NCBI GenBank assembly: GCA_024280375.1 | Contig: JAJRQF010000057.1 | Span: forward strand, 1-32,756 | DNA from: Alphaproteobacteria bacterium | Lineage (GTDB): Bacteria > Pseudomonadota > Alphaproteobacteria > Rhizobiales > Rhizobiaceae | DNA: 32,756 nt | Direction: 5' to 3' | Shown: piece by piece, positions 24,079 to 32,650 of the stretch | Layout: each line of letters begins with the position of its first letter | How positions within the stretch are numbered: position 1 is the stretch's first letter | Notes under the pieces: generated by a model | Told to the model about the DNA's origin: nothing | Seen by the model: only the letters and a program-made list of their open reading frames with translations | Database searches by the model: none | Position numbers and translations under genes: made by a program

Positions 24079-24936
24079 TTAGTGCTTCACTGACGACCAG
24101 ATCCGCTTTTTCGTAAAGTAGAGCAATCCGGCAAATATCAGCAAGAAGATCATCACTTTGAAGCCCATCGACTTTCGATCGACCAGCTTGGGTTCTGCGG
24201 CCCACATCATGAAGGCCGCAATATCTTTTGCATATTGATCAACAGTCTCTGGCGAACCATCTTCAAAAGTTACAACACCATCGGAAAGCGGCGGTGCCAT
24301 TGCAAGGCTGCTACCTGCGATGAAATATGGGTTGTAATTGCCGCCCTCAGGCACTTCTATACTTGCAGGAGCGTCGGTATAACCGGTGAGCAGTGAATAG
24401 ATATAATCTGGTCCATTTTCCGCATACATGGTGAAAATATCAAACACGAATGTTGGGAAACCACGCAAGGGTGCGCGCGCCTTTGCCAACAGTGAAAAGT
24501 CTGGAGGAGCGGCGCCATTGTTTGCAGCTTTTGCTGCTTCAACATTGTCGTAAGGACCTACAAACTTATCAGAAGGCCGTGCGGGACGGTCCTCGATTTC
24601 TCCATCGGCATTAGGCTCATCTGGAACGTCATATTCGGCCGCATAGGCTTTGATTTGTGCTTCGGTATAACCAAGGTCGGCAAGGTTGCGGTAAGACACC
24701 TGTTTGAGTGAATGGCAGGCGGAGCAGACTTCTGTGTAGATTTTTAATCCACGTTGAAGCTGTCCAATGTCCCATTTGCCAAATGGACCACCAAAGCTCC
24801 ATTTTACCTGTTTAGGATGTTCTATTGGAAAGTGCGTTGGCGCACCTCCCTCATGTTCAGCTGCTTGAACATTGCCAGCAGTTGCAAGACCAAAAGCAAG
24901 TGCAATACCGGCAATTCTGGAAATTGAGAATTTCAT
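24079..24936 (-). CDS. petC: Cytochrome c1 of the bc1 complex
   Basis: Cytochrome c1 passes electrons from the Rieske protein to soluble or membrane cytochrome c. The 285-residue precursor has a signal peptide (IALAFGLATAGNVQAAE, cleavage near residue 25) and a single heme-binding motif CSACH (71-75). A C-terminal membrane anchor (about 260-278, MIFLLIFAGLLYF) is followed by KKRIW. PFGKWDIGQLQRGLKIYTEV precedes the heme site as in alphaproteobacterial c1. I start at the ATG at 24936; an upstream extension would run into petB. It is separate from cytochrome b, unlike the fused fbcH of Bradyrhizobium. Confidence 0.95.
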   Translation of the reverse strand: MKFSISRIAGIALAFGLATAGNVQAAEHEGGAPTHFPIEHPKQVKWSFGGPFGKWDIGQLQRGLKIYTEVCSACHSLKQVSYRNLADLGYTEAQIKAYAAEYDVPDEPNADGEIEDRPARPSDKFVGPYDNVEAAKAANNGAAPPDFSLLAKARAPLRGFPTFVFDIFTMYAENGPDYIYSLLTGYTDAPASIEVPEGGNYNPYFIAGSSLAMAPPLSDGVVTFEDGSPETVDQYAKDIAAFMMWAAEPKLVDRKSMGFKVMIFLLIFAGLLYFTKKRIWSSVKH

Positions 24937-24961
24937 GGTGTTAACTTTCACGTCTCTTTGA

Positions 24962-26251
24962 TCAATTGTTTGCTTCGCCATTACCGGACTTAGCCAATAC
25001 AGCTTCGGTAATGCTTGCGGGAATTGGCTTGGGTTTTTCGACCAGACCAAGCACCGGCAAAATGACGATGAAGTGGAAGAAATACCAGAAAGTCAATATT
25101 TGCGACATGGTGGTATAGATACCTTCAGCCGGTTTTGAACCAAGCCAGCCCAAGCCAATACAGACAATAACAAATATCCAGAAGAACTGTTTGAACAGCG
25201 GACGATAAGCTGCTGAACGTACTTTTGAAGTATCAAGCCAAGGCACGACGAAGAAGATTAATAGTGAGCCGAACATGGCAATCACACCACCAAGTTTGGA
25301 ATTGATCAAAACAATATCAGTGAATGGAATGGAGATATTGAAAGTGATCGCCCGCAAAATGGCATAGAAGGGCAGGTAATACCATTCAGGCACAATATGC
25401 GCCGGTGTTACCAAAGGCTTGGCTTCGATATAGTTGTCTGGATGACCCAGAAAGTTTGGCATATAGAAAATGAAATAGGCCAGAACCAGCAAGAATATAA
25501 TCATTGCCAGCAGGTCTTTCATGGTCGCATAGGGTGTGAATGGAACAGTATCCTGTTCAGATTTCACTTCAACACCGGTCGGGTTGGTTTGCCCCGTGAC
25601 ATGCAATGCCCAAACGTGGAGAATGACCACGCCAACAATCATGAACGGCAAGAGATAATGCAACGAGAAAAACCGGTTCAAGGTTGGATTGTCAACCGCA
25701 TACCCGCCTAAAAGCAAGGTGTGAATTGTATCGCCAACAACCGGAATAGCGGTAAAGAAGCCAGTGATAACGGTCGCACCCCAGAAGCTCATTTGGCCCC
25801 AAGGCAGAACGTAGCCCATAAAGCCTGTTGCCATCATCAAAATAAAGATGATCACACCCAAAATCCATAATACTTCGCGTGGGTTTTTGTAGGAGCCATA
25901 ATAGAACCCGCGGAAAATATGAATATAAACCGCAATAAAGAAAAACGAAGCTCCGTTGGCATGCATATAGCGCAATAACCAGCCGTAGTTCACATCACGC
26001 ATGATCTTTTCGACAGAGTCGAATGCCATCGTGGATTCTGGCGTATAGTGCATTGCCAAAACTATGCCGGATATGAGCTGAATTATCAGCATCAGCGATA
26101 AAATAGCGCCGAATGTATACCAGTTGTTGAGGTTGCGAGGTACGGGATAGGCAACAAAGCTATCATATACCAGTCTTGCCAGAGGCAAGCGTGCGTCCAT
26201 CCATTTGCCGAAGCCGGATTTTGGAACGTAAGCGGAATGACCACCACTCAT
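24962..26251 (-). CDS. petB: Cytochrome b of the bc1 complex
   Basis: Cytochrome b is the 429-residue, eight-helix core of ubiquinol-cytochrome c reductase; it carries hemes bL and bH and both quinone sites. Paired histidines appear in [20 protein letters not shown] and [20 protein letters not shown]. The Qo-site motif PEWY is in [17 protein letters not shown]. The N-terminus reads [16 protein letters not shown]. The start is the ATG at 26251, with AGGAGA 7 bases before; the frame continues 10 residues further into the petA stop region. It is the middle gene, 22 bp after petA and 25 bp before petC. Confidence 0.96.
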   Translation of the reverse strand: MSGGHSAYVPKSGFGKWMDARLPLARLVYDSFVAYPVPRNLNNWYTFGAILSLMLIIQLISGIVLAMHYTPESTMAFDSVEKIMRDVNYGWLLRYMHANGASFFFIAVYIHIFRGFYYGSYKNPREVLWILGVIIFILMMATGFMGYVLPWGQMSFWGATVITGFFTAIPVVGDTIHTLLLGGYAVDNPTLNRFFSLHYLLPFMIVGVVILHVWALHVTGQTNPTGVEVKSEQDTVPFTPYATMKDLLAMIIFLLVLAYFIFYMPNFLGHPDNYIEAKPLVTPAHIVPEWYYLPFYAILRAITFNISIPFTDIVLINSKLGGVIAMFGSLLIFFVVPWLDTSKVRSAAYRPLFKQFFWIFVIVCIGLGWLGSKPAEGIYTTMSQILTFWYFFHFIVILPVLGLVEKPKPIPASITEAVLAKSGNGEANN

Positions 26252-26273
26252 GTGTTTTCTCCTGTCATTTCCG

Positions 26274-26837
26274 TCAGCCAATTTTCACGACTGAATCAGA
26301 GATAAATTCATAGTTAGGTATGGCCAGATTTTCTGGAGCCGGACCCTTGCGGATACGGCCAGCGGTATCGTAATGCGAACCATGGCAAGGGCAGAACCAC
26401 CCGCCAAAATCGCCTTGTTGGCCAAGGGGGATACAACCAAGGTGGGTGCAAACGCCAACCATCAAGAGAATGTTTTCTTTACCTTCGACAGCGCGGTTGG
26501 CATCTGTTGCCTCAGCTGCTGAATCTTTAAGGTTTTCATTTCTTGCGGCCTTGTCTTTCAACTCCGCTATTGGAGTTGATTTGGCTTCCTCGATTTCTTT
26601 TTCCGTGCGATTACGGATGAAAACCGGTTTGCCGCGCCATTTAACCACGACCGATTGGCCGGGTTCTAACGATGCAATATCAACCTCGGTGGTGGAAAGA
26701 GCAAGAGTGGAGGCATCGGGGTTCATCTGATGGATGAACGGCCATGCAACAGACGCAACACCCACGGCACCGGCCGCTCCTGTTGCTATGTATAGTATAT
26801 CACGGCGAGTTGGTTCGCTCGTATCAATTGCGCTCAC
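26274..26837 (-). CDS. petA: Rieske iron-sulfur protein of the bc1 complex
   Basis: This 187-residue [2Fe-2S] protein takes electrons from ubiquinol at the Qo site. It has a twin-arginine N-terminal signal-anchor ([19 protein letters not shown]), consistent with Tat export of the folded protein. The cluster-binding boxes are CTHLGC (130-135) and CPCHGSHYD (149-157). The insertion between about residues 78 and 120 is typical of alphaproteobacterial Rieske proteins. I start at a GTG at 26837 with AAAGGAC 8 bases upstream, giving [17 protein letters not shown] at 26861 lacks a ribosome site. It is the first gene of petABC. Confidence 0.94.
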   Translation of the reverse strand: MSAIDTSEPTRRDILYIATGAAGAVGVASVAWPFIHQMNPDASTLALSTTEVDIASLEPGQSVVVKWRGKPVFIRNRTEKEIEEAKSTPIAELKDKAARNENLKDSAAEATDANRAVEGKENILLMVGVCTHLGCIPLGQQGDFGGWFCPCHGSHYDTAGRIRKGPAPENLAIPNYEFISDSVVKIG

Positions 26838-26898
26838 GGGATAATGTCCTTTCGCGATCACATTAAATTAATTGCCTAGAAGTAAGAGCAGTTTCGTA

Positions 26899-26927
26899 CC
26901 TATAAACTGAGACCAAATGATCTGCAA
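26899..26927 (-). promoter_or_regulatory. Candidate petABC promoter
   Basis: Reading leftward, TTGCAG (26927-26922) and TATAGG (26904-26899) are spaced by exactly 17 bp, about 62 bp before the petA start. Each hexamer matches four of six consensus bases. The remainder of the gene-free region 26838-27167 shows nothing I can name, including no clear inverted repeat. Confidence 0.4.
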
Positions 26928-27167
26928 TTGATACGTCCGGGAATCTACTCCTAATTCGAAGACTGTTTAGGCCCGCTTACCTCTGTTTGTCCAGACCATC
27001 TAACCGCTCAAGGGCACATTGTCGCGGATTAATACAAATTTTAGGTGGGAATTGTTGTTTCCCCGATTGTTTGAATGCATCAATTTTTTGCTCGATAGGT
27101 TGCTTGACTAAAATGAACTGTTCCTAGAGACAGTGTTTTTACCTTCCAAATCAAAAGGACCGATTAG

Positions 27168-27596
27168 ATGAATCCAAGAGCAAGCCAATTTATATTTGCG
27201 GCGGTAATTTTTGCACTCACTGTATTTTCAATTACAGCTATTCCCATGCAAGCCAGGGCCGGTAATGTTACATTTGTTGCTCCTGAAACTGTTGCAATTG
27301 AAGAACCTTCCAGAGAGAGATCTATATTCAGGTTGACTAAAGGTCAGCGCAATAAAATCATGCAGGCGAAAGACTATGGTCGCAGTAAGGTTTTTGCGGC
27401 AATTTTGGTTGCTCGACTGGCAAAGCTTGGTTTGACCAAAGGCGGTTCTAAAGCCGTATCAAGAATGGCCAAACAACTTGGAAAAAGTTGGTGCGGCCCC
27501 TGTAAGTCTCGAAATGGACGTCTTGTGCGTAAGTTGAGTATTAGCGGTCCTGAATACAAAGATGGAATAACTGCCATGATTACGGCAAGTTTTTAG
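27168..27596 (+). CDS. Secreted basic protein with a thioredoxin-like WCGPC motif
   Basis: This 142-residue protein has a clear signal peptide (FIFAAVIFALTVFSITAI, then MQARA, cleavage near 31). The mature part (about 111 residues) is rich in Lys and Arg. It contains WCGPC at 108-112, the active-site pentapeptide of thioredoxins, in GKSWCGPCKSRNGRLVRKL. The rest does not look like a thioredoxin fold: the motif is near the C-terminus, and the expected beta strand before it and cis-proline after it are not evident. Function is unknown; a periplasmic disulfide or metal role is only a guess. AAAAGGACC precedes the ATG. It is divergent from petABC and has its own terminator. Confidence 0.75.
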   Translation: MNPRASQFIFAAVIFALTVFSITAIPMQARAGNVTFVAPETVAIEEPSRERSIFRLTKGQRNKIMQAKDYGRSKVFAAILVARLAKLGLTKGGSKAVSRMAKQLGKSWCGPCKSRNGRLVRKLSISGPEYKDGITAMITASF

Positions 27597-27611
27597 ACCG
27601 TTTGATTTAGC

Positions 27612-27653
27612 AGCGGGTTCAATGATTATCACTGAACCTGCTACCTTTTTCTT
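27612..27653 (+). terminator. Rho-independent terminator
   Basis: AGCGGGTTCA (27612-27621) and TGAACCTGCT (27633-27642) form a 10-bp stem with one G-U pair, followed by CTTTTTCTTT. It closes the secreted WCGPC protein gene. Confidence 0.88.
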
Positions 27654-27663
27654 TAAACTTATC

Positions 27664-29514
27664 TTATTCAGCGGCCGTTGCTTTTTTATCCTGATCAATA
27701 AAGCCGCCGGATTGTCTTTTCCAAAGCTGAGCATAAAGACCGTTTCCGGTAATTAGTTCTTCGTGGGTGCCATCTTCGATGATTTTACCCATTTCCAGAA
27801 CGATCAACCGATCAAGTGCTGCTATGGTTGAAAGCCTGTGTGCGATGGCAATCACAGTTTTTCCATCCATTAAAGCCAGCAGATTATCCTGAATGGCGGC
27901 CTCAACTACTGAATCAAGCGCTGATGTTGCTTCATCCAGCACAAGAATTGGCGCATCCTTCAAGAACACGCGAGCAATAGCAATCCGCTGGCGCTGGCCA
28001 CCGGAGAGTTTAACGCCGCGCTCGCCCACATGGGCCTCATAGCCTTTGCGGCCTTCCGCATCCTCAAGTTCCAGAATGAACTCGTGCGCATTGGCGCGTT
28101 TGGCAGCTTTGATCACATCCTCATCACTGGCAGTCTGTCTGCCATAGGCGATGTTATCGCGCACTGAGCGATGCAGCAGGGATGTATCCTGCGTCACCAC
28201 ACCGATTTGACTGCGTAGGCTGTCCTGACCTACCTCGGTAATGTTGGTGCCATCGATGCGTATTTCGCCGTCAGTTATATCGTATAGGCGCAGCAGGATG
28301 TTCATCATGGTGGTTTTGCCGGCACCAGAACGCCCAACAAGCCCGATTTTCTCGCCGGGCTTAACTTTAAGCGTCAGGTCTTCAATCACCGCGCCGACCT
28401 TGTCATAATGAAAATTGACCTTGTCGAACAGGATTTCTCCTTTTGGCACGACCAATGGTTTGGCTTTTTGGGTGTCAGTAACTTCACGCGGACGCGCGAT
28501 GGTGTTCATGCCATCAATTGCCATGCCGATATTTTCAAACAGACCAGCCATTTCCCACATGATCCAGTGCGACATGCCGTTTAACCGGGTGGCAATCGCG
28601 ATAGCTACAGCCACAGCTGCAATCGGAGATTCCTCCTGCAACCACAGCATGATGGCAATCGCCCCAACTGAAAACATCAGGAATTTGTTGAGTATCGTAA
28701 GCGAGATATCCATCTTTGTTGAAATGCGCATTTGCGGGTGCACAGTGTCTAAAAAACCTTCCATGCTTTCTTTGGCATAGACGGTCTCATGGCCCGCATG
28801 GGCAAACAGTTTGACGGTTGAGATGTTTGTATAGCTGTCAACAATCCGCCCGGTCATCAGCGAGCGCGCATTGGCCTGTTGCTTTGAGATGTCGCGCATC
28901 TGCGGCAGGAAAATGCGCAAGGCAAGCACGTAAAGCGACAGCCACACGACAAAGGGTAAGGCAAGCCAAGGGTCAAGTGATGCGATAAGCACCAGAGAGC
29001 CCAGAAAATAGGCTACCACATAGATGAATACATCCATGATTTTCATGACGGTTTCACGCACGCCAAGAGCCGCTTGCATTACTTTGGTTGCAATACGTCC
29101 GGCAAATTCATCTTGATAAAACCGCATGCTCTGGCCGAGCAGATACCGATGCGCCTGCCAGCGGATAATCATCGGGTAGTTGCCGAAGATTGTCTGGTGG
29201 GCCAGCATTGACCAGATGATGGCAAAAAATGGCAATACCACCAGCATAGTGACAGTCATAAAAATCAGCGTGCCGGTTTCTTTTTCCAGGAAAGTCGCCC
29301 GGTCGGCGGTTGATAGCCATTCAACAATATTGCCAAGAAAGCCAAACAGCATAACTTCCAGAATGGCGATGATTGTCACCAGCAAGGATACAGCCAGCAA
29401 TGCAGGCCAAATGCCTTTGGAATAGTGCCAGCAAAAAGCCAGTAAGGTTTTTGGCGGTTGTTCGGGTTCTTCAACCGGGAACGGCTCTATTAAATTTTCA
29501 AACCAGGTAAACAT
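27664..29514 (-). CDS. ABC transporter, fused membrane and ATPase domains (exporter type)
   Basis: This 616-residue half-transporter should work as a homodimer in the inner membrane. An N-terminal six-helix membrane domain (hydrophobic from about 35 to 300) precedes an ATPase domain. That domain has Walker A GRSGAGKTT (394-402), a Q-loop VVTQDTSLLH, the signature LSGGQ (503-507), Walker B ILVLDEATSALD (523-534) and an H-loop AIAHRLST. It resembles MsbA/multidrug type exporters; the substrate cannot be inferred. I use the ATG at 29514, one base after the upstream stop; a TTG at 29526 would overlap that gene. It follows a small membrane protein gene. Confidence 0.9.
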   Translation of the reverse strand: MFTWFENLIEPFPVEEPEQPPKTLLAFCWHYSKGIWPALLAVSLLVTIIAILEVMLFGFLGNIVEWLSTADRATFLEKETGTLIFMTVTMLVVLPFFAIIWSMLAHQTIFGNYPMIIRWQAHRYLLGQSMRFYQDEFAGRIATKVMQAALGVRETVMKIMDVFIYVVAYFLGSLVLIASLDPWLALPFVVWLSLYVLALRIFLPQMRDISKQQANARSLMTGRIVDSYTNISTVKLFAHAGHETVYAKESMEGFLDTVHPQMRISTKMDISLTILNKFLMFSVGAIAIMLWLQEESPIAAVAVAIAIATRLNGMSHWIMWEMAGLFENIGMAIDGMNTIARPREVTDTQKAKPLVVPKGEILFDKVNFHYDKVGAVIEDLTLKVKPGEKIGLVGRSGAGKTTMMNILLRLYDITDGEIRIDGTNITEVGQDSLRSQIGVVTQDTSLLHRSVRDNIAYGRQTASDEDVIKAAKRANAHEFILELEDAEGRKGYEAHVGERGVKLSGGQRQRIAIARVFLKDAPILVLDEATSALDSVVEAAIQDNLLALMDGKTVIAIAHRLSTIAALDRLIVLEMGKIIEDGTHEELITGNGLYAQLWKRQSGGFIDQDKKATAAE

Positions 29515-29515
29515 T

Positions 29516-29770
29516 TTATGTCTCAATCATATTTTTGGGTGTGTAATTGACCGGCAGGCAATTGGCCCGCTCTTCCAGCGACTTCATCTCGAAATTATCG
29601 CAGGCCTCTGGCCGCGCCAACACCGGAATTTGGGTGTCTTGCGACAGGATGACATAGATCAACAGGGTCTGGGCCAAAACAAGAATTGTGATGACCAACA
29701 CAATTGCGATCTGCAAAGATCTTGTGTCAGGAATAGTTTTGTTATTTTGATCGTGATTCGAATGCAACAT
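29516..29770 (-). CDS. Small single-span membrane protein upstream of the ABC exporter
   Basis: This 84-residue protein has a polar N-terminus (MLHSNHDQNNKTIPD), one transmembrane helix (about 20-42, IAIVLVITILVLAQTLLIYV) and a C-terminal tail with two cysteines (near residues 58 and 71, ACDNF and NCLPV) that could form a disulfide if periplasmic. Its stop is one base before the exporter start, so they are coupled, and it may be an accessory subunit. I do not recognise it as a named family. GGAAA lies before the ATG. Confidence 0.7.
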   Translation of the reverse strand: MLHSNHDQNNKTIPDTRSLQIAIVLVITILVLAQTLLIYVILSQDTQIPVLARPEACDNFEMKSLEERANCLPVNYTPKNMIET

Positions 29771-29893
29771 CGTTTTTCCAGCCGTGGATAAATGGTCCTG
29801 TGAGGGGGACGACAGCCGGGAAGCGATGGTATTTCAAGGAAGGTTGCGAATTATTTAGAAGGTTCGCAAAAGTGGTCGCAAAAGACTGTCGTA

Positions 29894-29941
29894 CTATGCC
29901 GCGTATGCGGGCATGTGCGAGAAGAATAGAAGGTAGATCAT
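29894..29941 (-). CDS. Candidate 15-residue leader peptide
   Basis: A strong ribosome site (AAAGGAG, 6 bases spacing) precedes an ATG at 29941. The frame encodes MIYLLFFSHMPAYAA and stops at TAG 29894. A short hairpin (ATGCC with GGCAT, plus GC/GC) covers its last codons. It lies 123 bp ahead of the small membrane protein and ABC exporter genes and points the same way, so it could be a translational or attenuation leader. No peptide-coding evidence beyond this exists. Confidence 0.4.
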   Translation of the reverse strand: MIYLLFFSHMPAYAA

Positions 29942-30069
29942 GGTATTCTCCTTTGTCATTGCGTGAAGCGCCTTCATAAGGTTAATTGATGCGAAAGGAA
30001 AGCGATTTTGTCGCACCCTTTGCACGTTCATTTATTCTGTTGCCAATTTGCCACAACAAGGTTGCTGCC

Positions 30070-30519
30070 ATGCCGCGTATTGCTCTTTATCAACCGGATA
30101 TTCCTGGCAATACCGGCACCATTTTGCGGTTCGCCGCCTGTATGGGGGTTGGTGTTGACATCATCGAACCTGCGGGTTTTCGCCTTGATGATAAAACCCT
30201 AAAGCGCGCCGGGATGGACTATCTGGCGCTTGCAAGCCTTAAACGTCATACAAGTTTTGAGGCTTTTGAGACCTGGCGGGCAGAAAACAAACAACGCCTG
30301 ATTTTAATCTCCACTAAAGCGAAAACCAGTTATACGGACTTTTCCTTTCACTCGGATGACTTGCTGTTGTTTGGCCGGGAGAGCGCCGGAGTTCCGCAAG
30401 ATGTGCACGATTTAGCCAATGCGCAATTGCTGATCCCGATGGTGGAGGGCGCCCGTTCGCTCAATCTTGCGCTATCCGTTTCGATGGTCATGGGTGAGGC
30501 GCTTCGGCAGATTGGCTGA
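30070..30519 (+). CDS. trmL: tRNA (cytidine(34)-2'-O)-methyltransferase
   Basis: TrmL is a SPOUT-class enzyme that methylates the wobble-base ribose in tRNA-Leu isoacceptors using S-adenosylmethionine. The 149-residue protein begins PRIALYQPDIPGNTGTILRF, contains LLLFGRESAGVP, and has the knot motif LLIPMVEGARSLNLALSVSM. I start at the ATG at 30070, where the family begins; a frame extends to 29986 with no supporting features. The ribosome site is weak. It is divergent from the ABC exporter operon and convergent with the secreted protein at 30522 (2 bp between the stops). Confidence 0.93.
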   Translation: MPRIALYQPDIPGNTGTILRFAACMGVGVDIIEPAGFRLDDKTLKRAGMDYLALASLKRHTSFEAFETWRAENKQRLILISTKAKTSYTDFSFHSDDLLLFGRESAGVPQDVHDLANAQLLIPMVEGARSLNLALSVSMVMGEALRQIG

Positions 30520-30521
30520 CT

Positions 30522-31028
30522 TTACCCACACCTATTGGGCCTGCCCGGTTTAAGGCTTTTGGTTATTTTTCCCAACATGCGATCAAAGTCTTTTTTAAGG
30601 CTGGCGGGATAGGACATTGATATTGATGTCATTTGCTGGAAATTGCAGGTAAAAATGGTCTTTTCATAATATACCATATCGCCTTTGAAGCCGGATATGA
30701 CGACCCAGTCTTTGGCGATGCGTTTATAGGTTACATTATCCACCACCTCGACATCATCGCGCAACCATTTGAAATAGGATCTTGGGTTTAGATTGAGTTG
30801 ATTATTACTGCCCCAGGTGCTGATGTTGGCTTCTGCACCAATGGAAAAAAACCGATGTCCGTTGGCGTTTTCAGGTTCGGGTTCAGGGGCAAAAAAATGC
30901 GATGGGTAGGTGAATTTAAAGCCAAAGCGCGGATTTTCATAGATACGCCATTCGGCCACGGCTGGTTGCAGGCCACTGATTGCCAAAATTGCAAATGTTA
31001 AAAATAGCCCGCCAAACTGTTTCATCAT
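30522..31028 (-). CDS. Secreted protein of unknown function
   Basis: This 168-residue protein has a typical signal peptide (FGGLFLTFAILAISGLQPAVA, cleavage near 25). The mature part begins EWRIYENPRFGFKFTYPSHF, a beta-rich start like that of many periplasmic/outer-membrane associated proteins of unknown role. It has cysteines at about 129 and 167. The middle carries NISTWGSNNQLNLNPRSYFK and the end IFTCNFQQMTSISMSYPA. I do not recognise a family with a known function. GGAAAG lies before the first of two ATGs (31028 and 31025). A perfect TATAAT on the minus strand (31067-31062) lies 34 bp upstream. Confidence 0.75.
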   Translation of the reverse strand: MMKQFGGLFLTFAILAISGLQPAVAEWRIYENPRFGFKFTYPSHFFAPEPEPENANGHRFFSIGAEANISTWGSNNQLNLNPRSYFKWLRDDVEVVDNVTYKRIAKDWVVISGFKGDMVYYEKTIFTCNFQQMTSISMSYPASLKKDFDRMLGKITKSLKPGRPNRCG

Positions 31029-31055
31029 GCCGCTTTCCGGTCGAGAAAAATCGTT

Positions 31056-31072
31056 CGTGCAATTATAGCACG
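31056..31072. promoter_or_regulatory. Hairpin with an embedded TATAAT
   Basis: CGTGC (31056-31060) and GCACG (31068-31072) flank ATTATA, which on the minus strand reads TATAAT and is well placed as the -10 box of the gene at 30522-31028. No good -35 is seen at 17 bp. T-runs lie on both sides, so the same hairpin could terminate the upstream dodecin transcript. Confidence 0.4.
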
Positions 31073-31110
31073 TTGTTTTTTGTGAGGAAAAATTAGCGTG
31101 GAGTGCCGCT

Positions 31111-31311
31111 TTATTCCAAAATGAAAGTAACTTTCAAGACAACCCGGTATTCTGTGATATTGCCGTCTTTGATCATTACATTTTGATCCTTTATCCAGGC
31201 GCTTTGAACATTTTTCAAAGTTTGGGCGGAGCGTTTGACCCCTTGTTCAACAGCATCATCAAAGCTTTTGGTGGAACTGGCAATTATTTCGGTAACGCGT
31301 GCAACAGACAT
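31111..31311 (-). CDS. Dodecin (flavin-binding/storage protein)
   Basis: Dodecins are small proteins that assemble into hollow dodecamers and bind flavins. The 66-residue protein has the family pattern VARVTEIIASSTKSFDDAVE, then VKRSAQTLKNVQSAWIKDQ with the flavin-stacking tryptophan (Trp39), and ends with the strand EYRVVLKVTFILE. TGGAG precedes the ATG. It is a single gene; the flavin carried is not predictable. Confidence 0.92.
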   Translation of the reverse strand: MSVARVTEIIASSTKSFDDAVEQGVKRSAQTLKNVQSAWIKDQNVMIKDGNITEYRVVLKVTFILE

Positions 31312-31413
31312 AATATTTCTCCAATTTTGCAGATTACCTAAGGGAACTTTGAATTGTGGCGAGAATGGGATTGGTTGTGTATAAAGTCTGTCGATCCGGA
31401 AGTTCGGGGCTAA

Positions 31414-32322
31414 TCAATCGGCCCTGATAAAGGTATCATTGCGCAAATCATGGATGGCCTGACGAATTTCATCATTGGTATTCATTACAATCGGGCCGTG
31501 CCATGCAACCGGTTCTTTAATCGGTTTGCCTGAGATCAGCAAAAATCGCATGCCTTCTTCACCAGCCTGGACTGTTATTTCATCACCCGTATCAAACTCG
31601 ACCAGGGTTCTGTTGCCGGAAAGGTCGCGGATATTGAACTCTTGTCCCGCAACTTCCTTTTCCAGCAACACACCATTTGGGTCTGAGGCATCGGCAAATT
31701 TACCGGCACCTTGGAAAATATAGGCAAATGTATTGCGGTAAGTGTCAACCTTAAAGCTTTTCTTCACACCTGCAGGTATGGATATATCCAGATATTGCGG
31801 GTCGGCGGCAATGCCGTCAACGGGGCTTTTTTTGCCCCAGAACTCACCAATAATCACCCGTACTTTGGTGCCATCATCATCGGTAATTTCTGGAATTTCA
31901 GTTGAGTTTACATCCTGATAGCGCGGCTCCGTCATTTTTAGCGACGAGGGCAGGTTGGCCCAAAGCTGAAAGCCGTGCATTTGGCCGCTGGCATTTCCCT
32001 TGGGCATTTCCTGATGCATGATGCCGGAACCGGCGGTCATCCATTGCACGTCACCCGCCCCAAGGGTGCCGCTATTGCCGAGACTATCGCCATGATCAAC
32101 ACTGCCCGCAAGCACATAGGTAATTGTCTCAATGCCGCGATGGGGATGCCAGGGGAAACCGGGTGCATAATCTTGCTCCCGTTCATTCCTGAAATCATCA
32201 AACAGCAAAAACGGGTCGAGCATAGCTGGGTCGTGAAAACCAAATGCCCGGTGCAGATGAACGCCCGCACCCTCCATGGTTGGTTGGGCGGTGGAAAGCG
32301 ATTTAACCGGACGTATGGACAT
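31414..32322 (-). CDS. Pirin-family cupin protein
   Basis: This 302-residue two-domain cupin has the pirin metal-binding residues His59 and His61 in PWHPHRGIETITYV, and His103 and Glu105 in GSGIMHQEMP. Other signatures are LDPFLLFDDF and VDHGDSLGNSGTLGAGDVQW. Bacterial pirins have been reported as quercetin 2,3-dioxygenases and as regulators of metabolism, but this protein's substrate is unknown. AAAGGTAG precedes the ATG. The upstream region carries the 92-bp tandem repeat, whose hairpins could affect transcription of this gene. Confidence 0.92.
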   Translation of the reverse strand: MSIRPVKSLSTAQPTMEGAGVHLHRAFGFHDPAMLDPFLLFDDFRNEREQDYAPGFPWHPHRGIETITYVLAGSVDHGDSLGNSGTLGAGDVQWMTAGSGIMHQEMPKGNASGQMHGFQLWANLPSSLKMTEPRYQDVNSTEIPEITDDDGTKVRVIIGEFWGKKSPVDGIAADPQYLDISIPAGVKKSFKVDTYRNTFAYIFQGAGKFADASDPNGVLLEKEVAGQEFNIRDLSGNRTLVEFDTGDEITVQAGEEGMRFLLISGKPIKEPVAWHGPIVMNTNDEIRQAIHDLRNDTFIRAD

Positions 32323-32341
32323 AAAAACTACCTTTGTTTAG

Positions 32342-32650
32342 TCGTTCGCTTGCGTAAACTTATGCTCAAGTCTTGCGCATCGCTCTGCTCTACGTGCGAC
32401 TTGAGTATACACGTGCGCTCACTTTGTTTTATCGTTCGCTTGCGCGTAAACTCATGCTCAAGTCTTGCGCATCGCTCTGCTCTACGTGCGACTTGAGTAA
32501 ACACGTGCGCTCACTTTGTTTTATCGTTCGCTTGCGCGTAAACTTACGCTCAAGTCTTGCGCATCGCTCTGCTCTACGTGCGACTTGAGTATACACGTGC
32601 GCTCACTTTGTTTTCTCATTCGCTTGCGCATAAATACGTGCGCTCACTTG
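32342..32650. repeat. 92-bp tandem direct repeat with internal inverted repeats
   Basis: Three near-identical units start at 32342 (90 bp), 32432 (92 bp) and 32524 (92 bp). A fourth, from 32616, lacks about 56 bp from its middle. Each full unit has CTCAAGTC and GACTTGAG (32365-32372 and 32398-32405 in the first), with inner CGCA/TGCG that extends the pairing, so each could fold into a stable hairpin or cruciform. The first unit lacks two bases that the others share (GCGC versus GC). Reading frames across the array only reflect the repeat. It begins 20 bp upstream of the pirin start codon. Confidence 0.9.

Noticed and set aside
29864-29884. Short direct repeat TCGCAAAAG twice, 12 bp apart
   Set aside because: Only two copies of nine bases; no gene or site is associated with it.
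31975-32588. Open frames on the plus strand across the pirin gene and the repeat array
   Set aside because: They are antisense to pirin or simply translate the repeat units; the encoded sequence repeats with the DNA and has no ribosome site.
32342-32650. CRISPR-like array
   Set aside because: Units are contiguous and nearly identical across all 92 bp, with no unique spacers and no cas genes nearby.
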